Virus record (IMG/VR): IMGVR_UViG_3300006805_000078
Coordinates: 1 to 35,776 of that record
Strand: one strand, 5' to 3'
Length of the DNA stretch: 35,776 bases
DNA from: a virus
Part shown: positions 1-6,325 of the stretch, piece after piece
Layout of the letters: the number at the start of each line of letters is the position of its first letter
Position numbering within the stretch: the stretch's first letter is position 1
The notes under the pieces: model-generated
What the model saw: the letters and a program-made list of their open reading frames with translations, nothing else
Told to the model about the DNA's origin: nothing
Database searches by the model: none
Program-made: the position numbers and the translations under genes

Positions 1-38
1 ATCACGTGGGCGAGGAGAGACCAAAACTTGGGCGAGGA

Positions 39-114
39 TGGTGGGCCCACCTGGACTCGAACCAGGAACCGCTGAGATATAAGCTCAGTGCTCTGACCTT
101 TGAGCTATGGGCCC
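39..114 (-). tRNA. tRNA-Ile (anticodon UAU), CCA encoded
   Basis: A full 76-nt cloverleaf reads on the minus strand. The acceptor stem pairs GGGCCCA (108-114) with TGGGCCC (43-49), followed by discriminator A (42) and a genome-encoded CCA (39-41). The D stem is GCTC/GAGC, the anticodon stem CTGAG/CTCAG and the T stem CCTGG/CCAGG with a TTCGAGT loop. The anticodon loop CTTATAT has U33 and anticodon UAU, which reads the Ile codon AUA. Most bacteria read AUA with a lysidine-modified CAU anticodon instead, so this tRNA would not need TilS. Its first G is also the last base of the stop codon of the gene upstream. AUA codons are easy to find in the portal and terminase genes and I found none among the Ile codons I checked in the capsid gene. 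Confidence 0.96.
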
Positions 115-407
115 TAGGGGTGTACCTCTCTTAAAAATATCGGCGTATTCTCTCCGACCCAACCGCCGGTAACGTTGAACTCCATGTACTCTTCTGCCTC
201 AGAAAGGAAGTCACGCTCCTCGCCATCGAATGGAAAAGATTCACTGGCGCTTACCTCAAATTCTTTGGCGAGCTTTATTACGCATTTGGCATAGTCGTAT
301 ATAGCCACCGGCCTGCTAAACTGGGTGCCAAACCCAATTAAGCAGTCCTCCCAACCATCGTAAAGTATTGCGCCTTCTGCCCATTCGGGAGCCTGAATAT
401 AAGTCAC
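114..407 (-). CDS. conserved small phage protein of unknown function
   Basis: A 97-residue acidic protein without membrane segments. It holds an AIYDYAKCVIKLAKEF stretch and a C-terminal EEYMEFNVTGGWVGENTP block. As far as I recall, that combination (YDYxKC, then FNVxGxWVGExTP) recurs in small phage proteins of unknown role. It is the last protein gene of the transcript in the window: its TAG stop shares its G with the first base of the tRNA. No catalytic motif is visible. It follows the 104-aa gene by one base, so it is probably co-translated with it and with dnaB. Confidence 0.75.
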   Translation of the reverse strand: MTYIQAPEWAEGAILYDGWEDCLIGFGTQFSRPVAIYDYAKCVIKLAKEFEVSASESFPFDGEERDFLSEAEEYMEFNVTGGWVGENTPIFLREVHP

Positions 408-408
408 G

Positions 409-723
409 TTAGTTCACCATGGCCTTTCTCTTATCGGACGAGCGCTTTGACTGCTCGCCCATGTCGTACCCCATCTTTACTTGCTCGATCTTGCTCATGA
501 TCTTCTGACCTAGTGAAGCCGCCCACCTCTCTGGTGAGACACCGGCGTTCATGGCCTCACCGGCCTGCCTAATGATCGATGGTAGCTCGGAGATGATATC
601 CCTATACCCATCTACGTAACCCTCATTGTATGCGGCCGGTAGGACCTGGTCCTCAATGGCCTCGATGATGCACTTGCATAGGTCATGCCCACACGTAGGG
701 CTTAGGTCGATCTTCTTCTTCAT
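409..723 (-). CDS. hypothetical protein downstream of dnaB
   Basis: A 104-residue protein I do not recognise. The N-terminus (MKKKIDLSPTCGHDLCKC) holds C11, C16 and C18 with H13, a possible small metal site. The rest is predicted helical, including an NEGYVDGYRDIISELPSI stretch, with a basic tail. Its ATG overlaps the TGA of dnaB as ATGA, so the two are translationally coupled. A role near replication is only an inference from that coupling. Confidence 0.7.
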   Translation of the reverse strand: MKKKIDLSPTCGHDLCKCIIEAIEDQVLPAAYNEGYVDGYRDIISELPSIIRQAGEAMNAGVSPERWAASLGQKIMSKIEQVKMGYDMGEQSKRSSDKRKAMVN

Positions 724-2012
724 GGTCTCACCTCACTAAACGTTGCTGTTGGCCGATGAAATCTTAGCTCAGCCTGCCCAGTCGGCCCATTCCTGTGCTT
801 GGCTATCTTAACATACACTGTTTCGTCTATGTCGTCAAATGCCACGTCGCCCTTCTTCCAGAGCATGAGCACCAGGTCGGCGTCCTGCTCGATGGCCCCA
901 GAGTCACGTAGGTCAGATAGGCGAGGCTCGCCTGACTCCCTGTACTCTGATGATCGCGACAGCTGCGACAGGGCAATTACCGGGACGTTCACCTCGCGGG
1001 CGAGCATCTTTAGTCCACGGCTGATGTCGCTGACGTCGTTGACCCTGTTTCCGCCACGAGAGACGCGATCAGGAGACATAAGCTGAAGGTAGTCTACGAT
1101 AACAAGGTCCAGTCCCTGGTCGGCAACTAGGCGCCTACACTTGGCACGTAGCTCACCTGGCGTCGCTGCCGGGGAATCATCCACATGAATCCTGGCGCTC
1201 TCGACCTCGTGAACCCCCATTGCCAGCCTTGCGACGTCCATTCCTTTGGCGGTACCCTGCCTTATATTCTGCAAAGACACCCCGCTTGACGCGGATAGCA
1301 TGCGAGCACCGATCTGGTCAGCGCTCATCTCAATCGAGAAGATAGCAACGCTCTTTCCAAGCTTTGCTGCGTTCATGGCCATAGTAGTAGATAGCGCAGT
1401 CTTGCCGACGCTTGGACGTGCTGCAACGATGATCAGGTCGGAGCGCTGCCAGCCGCCAGTCACCCGGTCGATGCTGTTAAGCCCGCACATAATGCCAAGC
1501 TTCTGCTCTCCAGCAGCGATCTTGGAGATCCTATCGTAGGCTCGACCAACAATCTCTGTGGCTGACCAGAACCTACCGCTCTTAGCGCTACGGCTAGCAG
1601 CAAACAGGATTGACTCAGCCCTATCGAGGGCCTGCTGGGTGGACTCCGGACGGCCGTATCCTAGCTCGGCAATCTTCCTGGCAGCCTCAATGAGCCTGCG
1701 GTACACGGCCATGTCATTAACAATCTTAGCGTAGGCTTCTGGATTACCGGCCATAGGCGTCTCCGCCATAGCCTCATTCATAGCTACGCCAATGCCCTCG
1801 ACGTCCTTGGCCTCACTGTAAACAGTGACCTGGTCGATAGGCTCACCCTTGGCCTCAAGCCGCTCGAACGCAGACCAGATGCCCTGGTATTGCTGGCTAT
1901 AGAAGTCCTCGTGCTTAACTGAGTCAGAGATAGCGCTGAAGGACGATGGGTCGATCAGCACGCTACCGATTAGAGCCTGCTCAGCTCTCTGGTCGTTAGG
2001 TACGATGGTCAT
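720..2012 (-). CDS. dnaB: DnaB-like replicative DNA helicase
   Basis: A 430-residue protein with the two-domain plan of bacterial DnaB. An N-terminal DnaB domain (about 1-110; EQALIGSVLIDP, HEDFYSQQYQGIWSAF) precedes a RecA-type motor. Walker A is ARPSVGKT at 198-205, the IFSIEMS motif is near 224-230, Walker B is LVIVDYLQLM near 303-312, and a typical ALSQLSR and RDSGAIEQDAD region follows. The family is a hexameric 5'-3' helicase that unwinds the fork and recruits primase. Length is close to the bacterial family. No primase, polymerase or helicase loader is visible in the window, so these may lie further left or come from the host. Its ATG overlaps the stop of the 47-aa gene upstream. Confidence 0.97.
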   Translation of the reverse strand: MTIVPNDQRAEQALIGSVLIDPSSFSAISDSVKHEDFYSQQYQGIWSAFERLEAKGEPIDQVTVYSEAKDVEGIGVAMNEAMAETPMAGNPEAYAKIVNDMAVYRRLIEAARKIAELGYGRPESTQQALDRAESILFAASRSAKSGRFWSATEIVGRAYDRISKIAAGEQKLGIMCGLNSIDRVTGGWQRSDLIIVAARPSVGKTALSTTMAMNAAKLGKSVAIFSIEMSADQIGARMLSASSGVSLQNIRQGTAKGMDVARLAMGVHEVESARIHVDDSPAATPGELRAKCRRLVADQGLDLVIVDYLQLMSPDRVSRGGNRVNDVSDISRGLKMLAREVNVPVIALSQLSRSSEYRESGEPRLSDLRDSGAIEQDADLVLMLWKKGDVAFDDIDETVYVKIAKHRNGPTGQAELRFHRPTATFSEVRP

Positions 2013-2152
2013 GACTTACCACGCTTCTTGCGAGGCGTGAAGCACTTAGGGCAATGAAGCCTAAGACCGCCGTTCTCATTCTGAGTTAGCGCCATTACCC
2101 CATGACGCTTGCCGCCAACCGGGCAGTTGATCCAGTAATCCTTTACTTCCAT
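2009..2152 (-). CDS. 47-aa zinc-knuckle-like miniprotein
   Basis: A short ORF, ATG at 2150-2152 and TGA at 2009-2011, encoding 47 residues. It begins MEVKDYWINCPVGGKRHG and holds LHCPKC followed by a basic tail ending RKKRGKS. C10 with H18 and the CPKC pair (34/37) could bind zinc in a ribbon-like fold. Its stop overlaps the dnaB start as ATGA and its start overlaps the end of the 91-aa gene, which is how real genes are arranged here. The overlapping 66-aa frame at 2076-2276 is rejected because it would displace both. Function is unknown; nucleic-acid binding is plausible. Confidence 0.7.
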   Translation of the reverse strand: MEVKDYWINCPVGGKRHGVMALTQNENGGLRLHCPKCFTPRKKRGKS

Positions 2153-2418
2153 GTGGCCTCCTGACATTGCGAGAATATAGCTGAGCCGGTAATCCCGAAC
2201 TCCTCTGGGTCAGCTGACACGCTACCCCATTTCCCGCACGCATTGCAGTATAAGGCACGCTCAAGCCTGTTGTCAACTACTATGTCCACATCAGTGTGGC
2301 CATTGTAGTTAGATCGCTCTAATGCCCATATCGCCATGCGGTCCGCCTTAGGCCGGTCCCACCTTCCCTCGACTTTAATCCTCTTCTTAAATTGTTCCTT
2401 CGTGTATGTCATCTCCAT
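2143..2418 (-). CDS. small CxxC protein, unknown function
   Basis: A 91-residue protein starting at an ATG with AAGGAG eight bases upstream. The N-terminal half is basic (YTKEQFKKRIKVEGRWDRP). The middle holds ALYCNACGKWGSVSADPEEFG, a single CxxC knuckle, and a further Cys lies near the C-terminus. It resembles the many small zinc-ribbon-like proteins of phage early regions but I cannot assign a family. It overlaps its upstream neighbour by 32 bases and its downstream one by 10. Confidence 0.7.
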   Translation of the reverse strand: MEMTYTKEQFKKRIKVEGRWDRPKADRMAIWALERSNYNGHTDVDIVVDNRLERALYCNACGKWGSVSADPEEFGITGSAIFSQCQEATWK

Positions 2419-2584
2419 TGTTGGTCTCCTTCGCTGTCTTGGTATGCATGTCTATCGAGAACTCCGGCCTCGTCTTGCCTACGAGATCCCAATAGTCTAT
2501 ACCGTACTTGTCGCAGTAGTCCTTGAGGGTCATCCCCCTAGACGCTGCGTCCCTCCGGAAAACGTCAGCTGCCCTGTCTCTCAC
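2387..2584 (-). CDS. hypothetical small protein (GTG start)
   Basis: A 65-residue charged protein with no recognised domain. The start is GTG at 2582-2584 with GAGGAAA just upstream. The stretch GMTLKDYCDKYGIDYWDLVGK reads like a short helix-turn-helix, as in small phage DNA-binding proteins that begin with a TLKDYCxxxGI-type segment, but the rest is too short to confirm it. It overlaps the 62-aa gene upstream by 20 bases and the 91-aa gene downstream by 32. Confidence 0.6.
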   Translation of the reverse strand: MRDRAADVFRRDAASRGMTLKDYCDKYGIDYWDLVGKTRPEFSIDMHTKTAKETNNGDDIHEGTI

Positions 2585-2753
2585 TTGTTTCCTCCGCTAT
2601 TATAGCAGAAAGTGCAAGACCTAGTGCGGCTGCCTGGACAAGAGGGTCGTGGTCTCCGCGCAGAAGGGCGTCTCTAACAGACTTTATCTGCACTTCGGTA
2701 AAGTATCTGCCGTTTATTAACCGACGTATTTCTTCCACGAAATCACTCTTCAT
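2565..2753 (-). CDS. hypothetical small helical protein
   Basis: A 62-residue protein, mostly predicted helix (KSDFVEEIRRLINGRYFTEV, then ALGLALSAIIAEE). No motif, signal or clear membrane segment is seen, though the second helix is hydrophobic. It overlaps the DUF1599-like gene upstream by 11 bases and the next gene downstream by 20, so it belongs to the same tightly coupled early run. Confidence 0.6.
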   Translation of the reverse strand: MKSDFVEEIRRLINGRYFTEVQIKSVRDALLRGDHDPLVQAAALGLALSAIIAEETSERQGS

Positions 2754-3093
2754 TCCTAGACACCTTAGACCACTTTCCCTCGCCCAGAGAGATTAGTATT
2801 AGCGCGTAGTTAGCTATGTCAAGCAGAGCATCTCTTGTACCGGCGTCGTACCAGTCATCGTCAAGGACGATCTTTCCGGCCTCGATACGGCCCTGCATCG
2901 AGCTAGAGACTCTTGCGCACTTGTCGCTAGCTAGCCTTGAGAACACGCCGTGGGGCCCAAGGCTCTCGATGTTGGTAGGCCCATAGCCGGCCTGGCGTTC
3001 GATCAGGGTAGCATGGCACTCGTCATACAGCCTCGCGAAGTAATTCTTGAAGCTGTCTGGAACGTTACCGGACACGGTTGATGCTCCGCTCAC
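2743..3093 (-). CDS. DUF1599-like (nucleotide modification-associated) all-alpha protein
   Basis: A 116-residue protein with the pattern of the DUF1599/Nmad1 family: a helix with LIERQAGYGPTNIESLG, then GVFSRLASDKCARV (D57, K58, R61), then RDALLDIANYALIL (D88, D92). This family belongs to or resembles the all-alpha nucleotide pyrophosphohydrolases and is often carried by phages with nucleotide-metabolism genes. The start is GTG with GGAGGG upstream. It overlaps the MazG-like gene by 29 bases, so two related nucleotide enzymes appear to be coupled. The reaction and substrate are not established. Confidence 0.75.
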   Translation of the reverse strand: MSGASTVSGNVPDSFKNYFARLYDECHATLIERQAGYGPTNIESLGPHGVFSRLASDKCARVSSSMQGRIEAGKIVLDDDWYDAGTRDALLDIANYALILISLGEGKWSKVSRNEE

Positions 3094-3433
3094 GGCTGAA
3101 TCCCTCCGGATATCGTGCCTTTAGCTTTTCGATGTTCTTCTTGGCAACATAGTCTAGGCTTACACCCAGAGCGCTGCACATCTCAGCCGCGTACCACAGA
3201 ACGTCACCGATTTCTTTGATCAACTTGTCTTCGTCCAGCTTGTGTCCGTGACCGATGACCTTCTTGATTTCGTCAGCGACTTCTCCTGCCTCGCCGGCAA
3301 GCCCAAGTCCAGCGATGGCGAGGCGTGCCTCTTTACGGTCCAGGCTATCGTGCGCCCCGGACGTCGAGTCAGCGAGCTTCTGGTAGGCCAGGAATGTAGT
3401 GTCATTTTCAGTTGACAGTTTCTGTGTGATCAT
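3065..3433 (-). CDS. mazG: MazG-like nucleotide pyrophosphohydrolase
   Basis: A 122-residue single-domain MazG-type protein. The metal-binding motif GLAGEAGEVADEIKK (E48, E51, E55) is followed by the second acidic motif KEIGDVLWYAAE (E74, D77), the ExxE...ExxD layout of the family. Such enzymes hydrolyse NTPs or dNTPs to the monophosphate and pyrophosphate; phage members may cleanse the dNTP pool or alter (p)ppGpp signalling. The length matches short phage and MazG-like proteins rather than the 260-aa double-domain E. coli MazG. Start is ATG with GAGG upstream. Substrate is unknown. Confidence 0.92.
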   Translation of the reverse strand: MITQKLSTENDTTFLAYQKLADSTSGAHDSLDRKEARLAIAGLGLAGEAGEVADEIKKVIGHGHKLDEDKLIKEIGDVLWYAAEMCSALGVSLDYVAKKNIEKLKARYPEGFSRERSINRVR

Positions 3434-3620
3434 CTTCGAACCTCTCTTCCAATCTCTCCGCAGTTTGTCCGCGTGCTATAAATAGTACCACAATAAACTT
3501 GTGCTTGCAGTTGGAGCATAGATGTATTCTAGCTAGAAGAGAGCCTATCCTTTTGGCCTTCTTCCTGGCCGGCGCAACGCCCTCACTGTCACACTTAGGA
3601 CAGCGCAGATACCAGCTCAA
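3408..3620 (-). CDS. zinc-ribbon protein
   Basis: A 70-residue protein with two Cys knuckles, LRCPKCDSEG near residue 7-10 and LCSNCKHKF near 35-38, separated by a basic stretch (PARKKAKRIGS). This is a four-Cys zinc ribbon as in small transcription or nucleic-acid-binding proteins. It has an acidic C-terminus. The start is TTG, overlapping the TGA of the upstream gene as TTGA, which supports coupled translation. The target is unknown. Confidence 0.7.
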   Translation of the reverse strand: MSWYLRCPKCDSEGVAPARKKAKRIGSLLARIHLCSNCKHKFIVVLFIARGQTAERLEERFEDDHTETVN

Positions 3621-3823
3621 CGCTTACGGTCGTAAGCAAGCCACGTAATGACCGCAGCCAGGATGCCGCCAAGTGGCAGCGGGGCCGTAGTCGCTATTGC
3701 TGCCGCTAGAACGAACGCAACTCTCTGCCTATTGGTATAGTCTGAGACAGGTGCCGATATCCTATTTATCACCCTCTCAGAAAGCTTTGGCTGCTGCTGG
3801 ATCTCCTCAGGCGTCGTCGCCAT
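3617..3823 (-). CDS. small membrane protein
   Basis: A 68-residue protein with a charged N-terminus and a long hydrophobic region at about 35-64 (VAFVLAAAIATTAPLPLGGI and onward), enough for one long or two short membrane segments, ending in the basic DRKR. The ATG at 3821-3823 is preferred to an upstream TTG because GGGAG lies six bases before it. The early location, away from the lysis genes, argues against a holin, but a role in superinfection exclusion or membrane remodelling is only a guess. Confidence 0.6.
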   Translation of the reverse strand: MATTPEEIQQQPKLSERVINRISAPVSDYTNRQRVAFVLAAAIATTAPLPLGGILAAVITWLAYDRKR

Positions 3824-3995
3824 GGTCAACTCCCTTCCATATCTCCGCTGAGACCTTGGCCGCAGAGCTGATCACTAGGTCAGACTGCATGGCCCCAAGG
3901 TCGATCATCGTGTCTAATACGCGGTTAAATATGACCATCCACTCCATAATGGCCTGATCGATACTGGGCTTACTCTTAGCCTTCTTAGGAATCAT
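3807..3995 (-). CDS. hypothetical small protein
   Basis: A 62-residue protein with a basic start (MIPKKAKSKPS) and a helical body (IMEWMVIFNRVLDTMIDLGAM). No family recognised. Its start overlaps the end of the RmlC-like gene by 11 bases and it ends inside the ribosome-binding region of the membrane-protein gene, so it may serve mainly as a coupled small ORF. Confidence 0.55.
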   Translation of the reverse strand: MIPKKAKSKPSIDQAIMEWMVIFNRVLDTMIDLGAMQSDLVISSAAKVSAEIWKGVDHGDDA

Positions 3996-4497
3996 TGCGG
4001 AACTCCTCGATGGACATAGCCCCCTGGTCCTTAGGACTGATGATTAGATCGTCTCCGAACCTCTCGTCCCATGCCACTCCGCATGTGAGAGGGTTAATTC
4101 CGTACTCATTCTCGGGACGATACACGTCGGAGCATGCGTACGACACAACGGTGTCGTCCTGAAGGGCAAGGAACCCACGCCCCCAGTCGTCCGGAGCGTA
4201 GAAGATCTTGCCGTCCCCAGCCTCCATGTGGTGAGATGTCCAGTTTCCGTACTCGTTGCTGGCCTTGTCCAGGTTGACAGCTACAATCTGAGCGCTGCCG
4301 CTAGATACCCACATTGCCTTCTCCATTCCGCGCTGGGCATGAATCCCGCGAAGAACACCGGCTTTGCTTCGGCTCATGTTGATCTGCCGGATAGTACCAA
4401 TCGCGGCCATGACATCATCGCCCTCCTTGGTTACCTCCTGGAAGAAACCACGTTCATCCACGAAAACTCCCTTAGGCAATATCATCGGCTTTGTCAT
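3985..4497 (-). CDS. rmlC: RmlC-like dTDP-4-dehydrorhamnose 3,5-epimerase
   Basis: A 170-residue cupin of the RmlC family, which epimerises C3 and C5 of dTDP-4-keto-6-deoxyglucose. Visible marks are FVDERGFFQEV near the N-terminus, GVLRGIHAQR with the catalytic-type H53, K60, the sugar-pocket region SYACSDVYRPENEYGI with Tyr, and a C-terminal ISPKDQ resembling the family's SxKD. The usual AHGF motif appears as WGRGF, so a normally conserved His is Arg, which may alter specificity. The ATG at 4495-4497 is chosen over an upstream in-frame start because AAAGGGA lies just before it. It sits among nucleic-acid genes, apart from the rmlD-like gene. Confidence 0.88.
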   Translation of the reverse strand: MTKPMILPKGVFVDERGFFQEVTKEGDDVMAAIGTIRQINMSRSKAGVLRGIHAQRGMEKAMWVSSGSAQIVAVNLDKASNEYGNWTSHHMEAGDGKIFYAPDDWGRGFLALQDDTVVSYACSDVYRPENEYGINPLTCGVAWDERFGDDLIISPKDQGAMSIEEFRNDS

Positions 4498-4846
4498 TGT
4501 TTCCCTTTCCGAACCACTGGGTGAAATCATCCATGGTTACTACTACATATGCCCGGCGCTTGACGCCAGGTCCATCAGCGCTAGCTACAACCAGCGCTTT
4601 AAGCTGCGAAGCATTAGGCTTAAGAGATTCGAGGAGGCCCCAGACCTTCTCCGAGAAGTTGGACGGACCAGACTTGACCTGAATGACCAGCCACTCATCG
4701 TGCTTGCCCCCATCAGCCTTACCTCCAAACATTCCTGTACGAGAAATCCCAAGTTCCTTACACGCCCATAGCTCAATTGCGTTACCCCTCTTTCGATTAT
4801 TCCTACCTCTGCGCTGAGCAGCGGTAAGAGGACCTTTGATCGCCAT
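4472..4846 (-). CDS. PD-(D/E)xK-type nuclease, possible Holliday junction resolvase
   Basis: A 124-residue basic protein. The N-terminal helix carries KRGNAIELWACKELG with E25, followed by GGKADGGKHDEWLVIQVKSG, where D50 and the QVK58 triad fit the core of PD-(D/E)xK nucleases, with Gln in place of the usual Glu. The size and layout match archaeal-type resolvases and VRR-NUC-like phage enzymes. It lies in the recombination module with Erf and the Fe-S nuclease, which supports a role in branch resolution. The start has AGGAGG four bases upstream. Restriction-type or other nuclease roles remain possible. Confidence 0.7.
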   Translation of the reverse strand: MAIKGPLTAAQRRGRNNRKRGNAIELWACKELGISRTGMFGGKADGGKHDEWLVIQVKSGPSNFSEKVWGLLESLKPNASQLKALVVASADGPGVKRRAYVVVTMDDFTQWFGKGNNDKADDIA

Positions 4847-5204
4847 TAAGCCTCCTCACAGTAACTTTCATAACGCCTAGATACAACGGTAGACCAAGCG
4901 CCTCAAAAAGGATCGGGCTTAGGTCTATTAACCTATCCCCGACACATCCAGTGCATCGGTCTACAACCCTGGCAATAGCACATAGGCCAGTCTTCTTCGA
5001 GCAGATCTGAACATTGTATGGGGCGTCGCCCCAGGTAAAGGACTTCACTGCTGCGAAGTTTAGAATCTTATCTTTGCCCCTGGTATACCATGGGTTGTTG
5101 TAATTGGAATATCCCTTGAGTGGCGATCCATACCAGGATGCCCACCCCTTGTCGTAATCAGCTGGTGCTGGGCTACACAGCGTTAGCATCGCTGCGAGAA
5201 CCAA
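4803..5204 (-). CDS. RlpA-like double-psi beta-barrel secreted protein
   Basis: About 133 residues with a short hydrophobic leader ending SPAPA (likely signal peptide) and a double-psi beta-barrel. Landmarks are GWASWYG (20-26), RVVDRCTGC (79-87) and RLIDLSPILFEALG (91-104), as in RlpA and expansin-like domains. RlpA cleaves glycan strands lacking stem peptides; other members only bind wall. Cys68, 75, 84 and 87 suggest disulfides outside the cytoplasm. The start is uncertain: TTG at 5202-5204 is used, but a CTG nine bases upstream lies nearer the AGGAA and gives a fuller leader. It overlaps the nuclease gene by 44 bases and sits far from the lysis cassette. Confidence 0.8.
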   Translation of the reverse strand: MVLAAMLTLCSPAPADYDKGWASWYGSPLKGYSNYNNPWYTRGKDKILNFAAVKSFTWGDAPYNVQICSKKTGLCAIARVVDRCTGCVGDRLIDLSPILFEALGLPLYLGVMKVTVRRLNGDQRSSYRCSAQR

Positions 5205-5206
5205 GC

Positions 5207-5416
5207 CTACCAGAGCTGTTCCTCCCCCCTGTCCTCCTTAGCAATATCCGCCGAGTTTCCGGTATCCTTCATCCACGCGTGAACTGCACGAAGCAGGTCT
5301 ACCGGAGGATGCTGGCACCAATCACACTTAACGTGATCTCTCGTCGCATACTGCCTATCCAGAGCGCAGCGAGAGGCCTCGATGACCCCTCGTGCGCCCT
5401 GGAAGTCTACGGTCAC
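5207..5416 (-). CDS. hypothetical protein with CxxC-H motif
   Basis: A 69-residue protein starting at GTG (5414-5416) that overlaps the upstream TGA as GTGA. It contains HVKCDWCQHPPVDLLRAVHAWM, where two Cys and one or two His could bind metal, and an acidic C-terminus. I do not recognise a family. It lies between a gene of the recombination module and the RlpA-like gene. Confidence 0.6.
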   Translation of the reverse strand: MTVDFQGARGVIEASRCALDRQYATRDHVKCDWCQHPPVDLLRAVHAWMKDTGNSADIAKEDRGEEQLW

Positions 5417-5805
5417 TTCCGTAGCGCCCCGAAGATTAGTGGGCTAGCCTCAACCGCGTTGAAGTCAACGAAGTATCGCTTGCCATCATCTGAAAGCTTC
5501 TTGGAGCCGTTGAACCGCCCGATCACATGGATATGTGGTCGTGGGTCGCGGCCGTTCTCCTCGAGCTTCTTGGCGTAAGATGCGTAAATCTTCTCCACGT
5601 GCTCAACAAGAACTTCATCGAAGACTGTTATAGAAACGTTCAGGTACCTAACAGTAGGCTCAACCCCCTGCTTCTTGCCAGCGACCCAGTCGTCGTACTC
5701 TGGGGTCTGGGCTGATGCCCGGAACGTCAAAGCATTGACGCCAAGCTTCTCGATGTGCTTACGAACTGGTGCTTCCTTACCAAACCAAAGATCAATTCTC
5801 TGCAT
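5413..5805 (-). CDS. unknown protein next to Erf, possible ssDNA-binding protein
   Basis: A 130-residue protein starting MQRIDLWFGKEAPVRKHIEK at ATG 5803-5805, with GGAG seven bases upstream; a longer frame upstream lacks support. The body alternates predicted strands (VRYLNVSITVFDEVLVEHVE, then RPHIHVIGRF, then KRYFVDFNAVEASPLIFG), an all-beta pattern compatible with an OB-fold. It follows erf with a two-base gap. SSB proteins often sit beside Erf and its nuclease, so an SSB role is a reasonable guess, but the C-terminus lacks the acidic DDDIPF-type tail. Confidence 0.65.
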   Translation of the reverse strand: MQRIDLWFGKEAPVRKHIEKLGVNALTFRASAQTPEYDDWVAGKKQGVEPTVRYLNVSITVFDEVLVEHVEKIYASYAKKLEENGRDPRPHIHVIGRFNGSKKLSDDGKRYFVDFNAVEASPLIFGALRK

Positions 5806-5806
5806 A

Positions 5807-6325
5807 TTAGAACTCCAAACTTCCGAGGTCTTCTGACCCCTTTGACTTAGCCGCTGCTGGCTTGGCTTCAAAGATCTGCTTTGCTGCCTCAGCTACCACG
5901 CGGTCATTGCTATCGTTCTCTGGATCATCCCCTGTGGGGATCAGGAACGCTGTCAAGAGCGCATACTTCAGCGCTCCGGTGGCAGCCTTATAGGCAGCCT
6001 TGTCGCCACTATCTGCTCCGGTCCCGATAGACTGGAACGAGAACAGCTCACCTGAGTCTCCGTCTGTAATTGTCCACGTGAATCGAAGTGCCATTATTGT
6101 CTGCTTGCCACTAGGCGTCAGTCCCTCACTTACCACTTCGACCAATGATGGGAGCATAGAGACATTATTCTTGGCCATCTCGTCTCGTACCGTATCGGCA
6201 ACGTCAGTTGCCATTACGTACTTGTATCCCTGGGCCTGGTTTACACCAGACTTGCGGATGTATCCTACGGCCTTCATGATGTCGACTAGCTTCGACGCTA
6301 AATTGCGCTTGCCGGTCTCAGCCAT
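5807..6325 (-). CDS. erf: Erf-family ssDNA-annealing recombinase
   Basis: A 172-residue protein with the ERF superfamily core. It starts with a helix (LASKLVDIMKAVGYIRK), then GYKYVMATDVADTVRDEMA, strands with PSLVEVVSEG and IMALRFTWTITDGDSGE, and the family hallmark GTGADSGDKAAYKAATGALK followed by LLTAFLIPTGDDPE. Such proteins, like P22 Erf, anneal complementary single strands and help circularise or recombine genomes. The C-terminus is short and Lys/Ala rich. The start overlaps the end of the RecB-like nuclease gene by eight bases, a usual exonuclease and annealase pairing. Confidence 0.93.
   Translation of the reverse strand: MAETGKRNLASKLVDIMKAVGYIRKSGVNQAQGYKYVMATDVADTVRDEMAKNNVSMLPSLVEVVSEGLTPSGKQTIMALRFTWTITDGDSGELFSFQSIGTGADSGDKAAYKAATGALKYALLTAFLIPTGDDPENDSNDRVVAEAAKQIFEAKPAAAKSKGSEDLGSLEF

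Noticed and set aside
1-38. Ten-base direct repeat tgggcgagga (7-16 and 29-38) as an att site or second tRNA
   Set aside because: Too short and without an integrase gene; no cloverleaf forms in these bases.
799-1539. Plus-strand open frames inside the dnaB gene
   Set aside because: They lie opposite a well-conserved helicase, have no family features and no ribosome site; they are shadow frames.
2076-2276. 66-aa minus-strand frame overlapping two small genes
   Set aside because: It competes with the 91-aa CxxC gene and the 47-aa gene, both of which have better start sites and coupling junctions.
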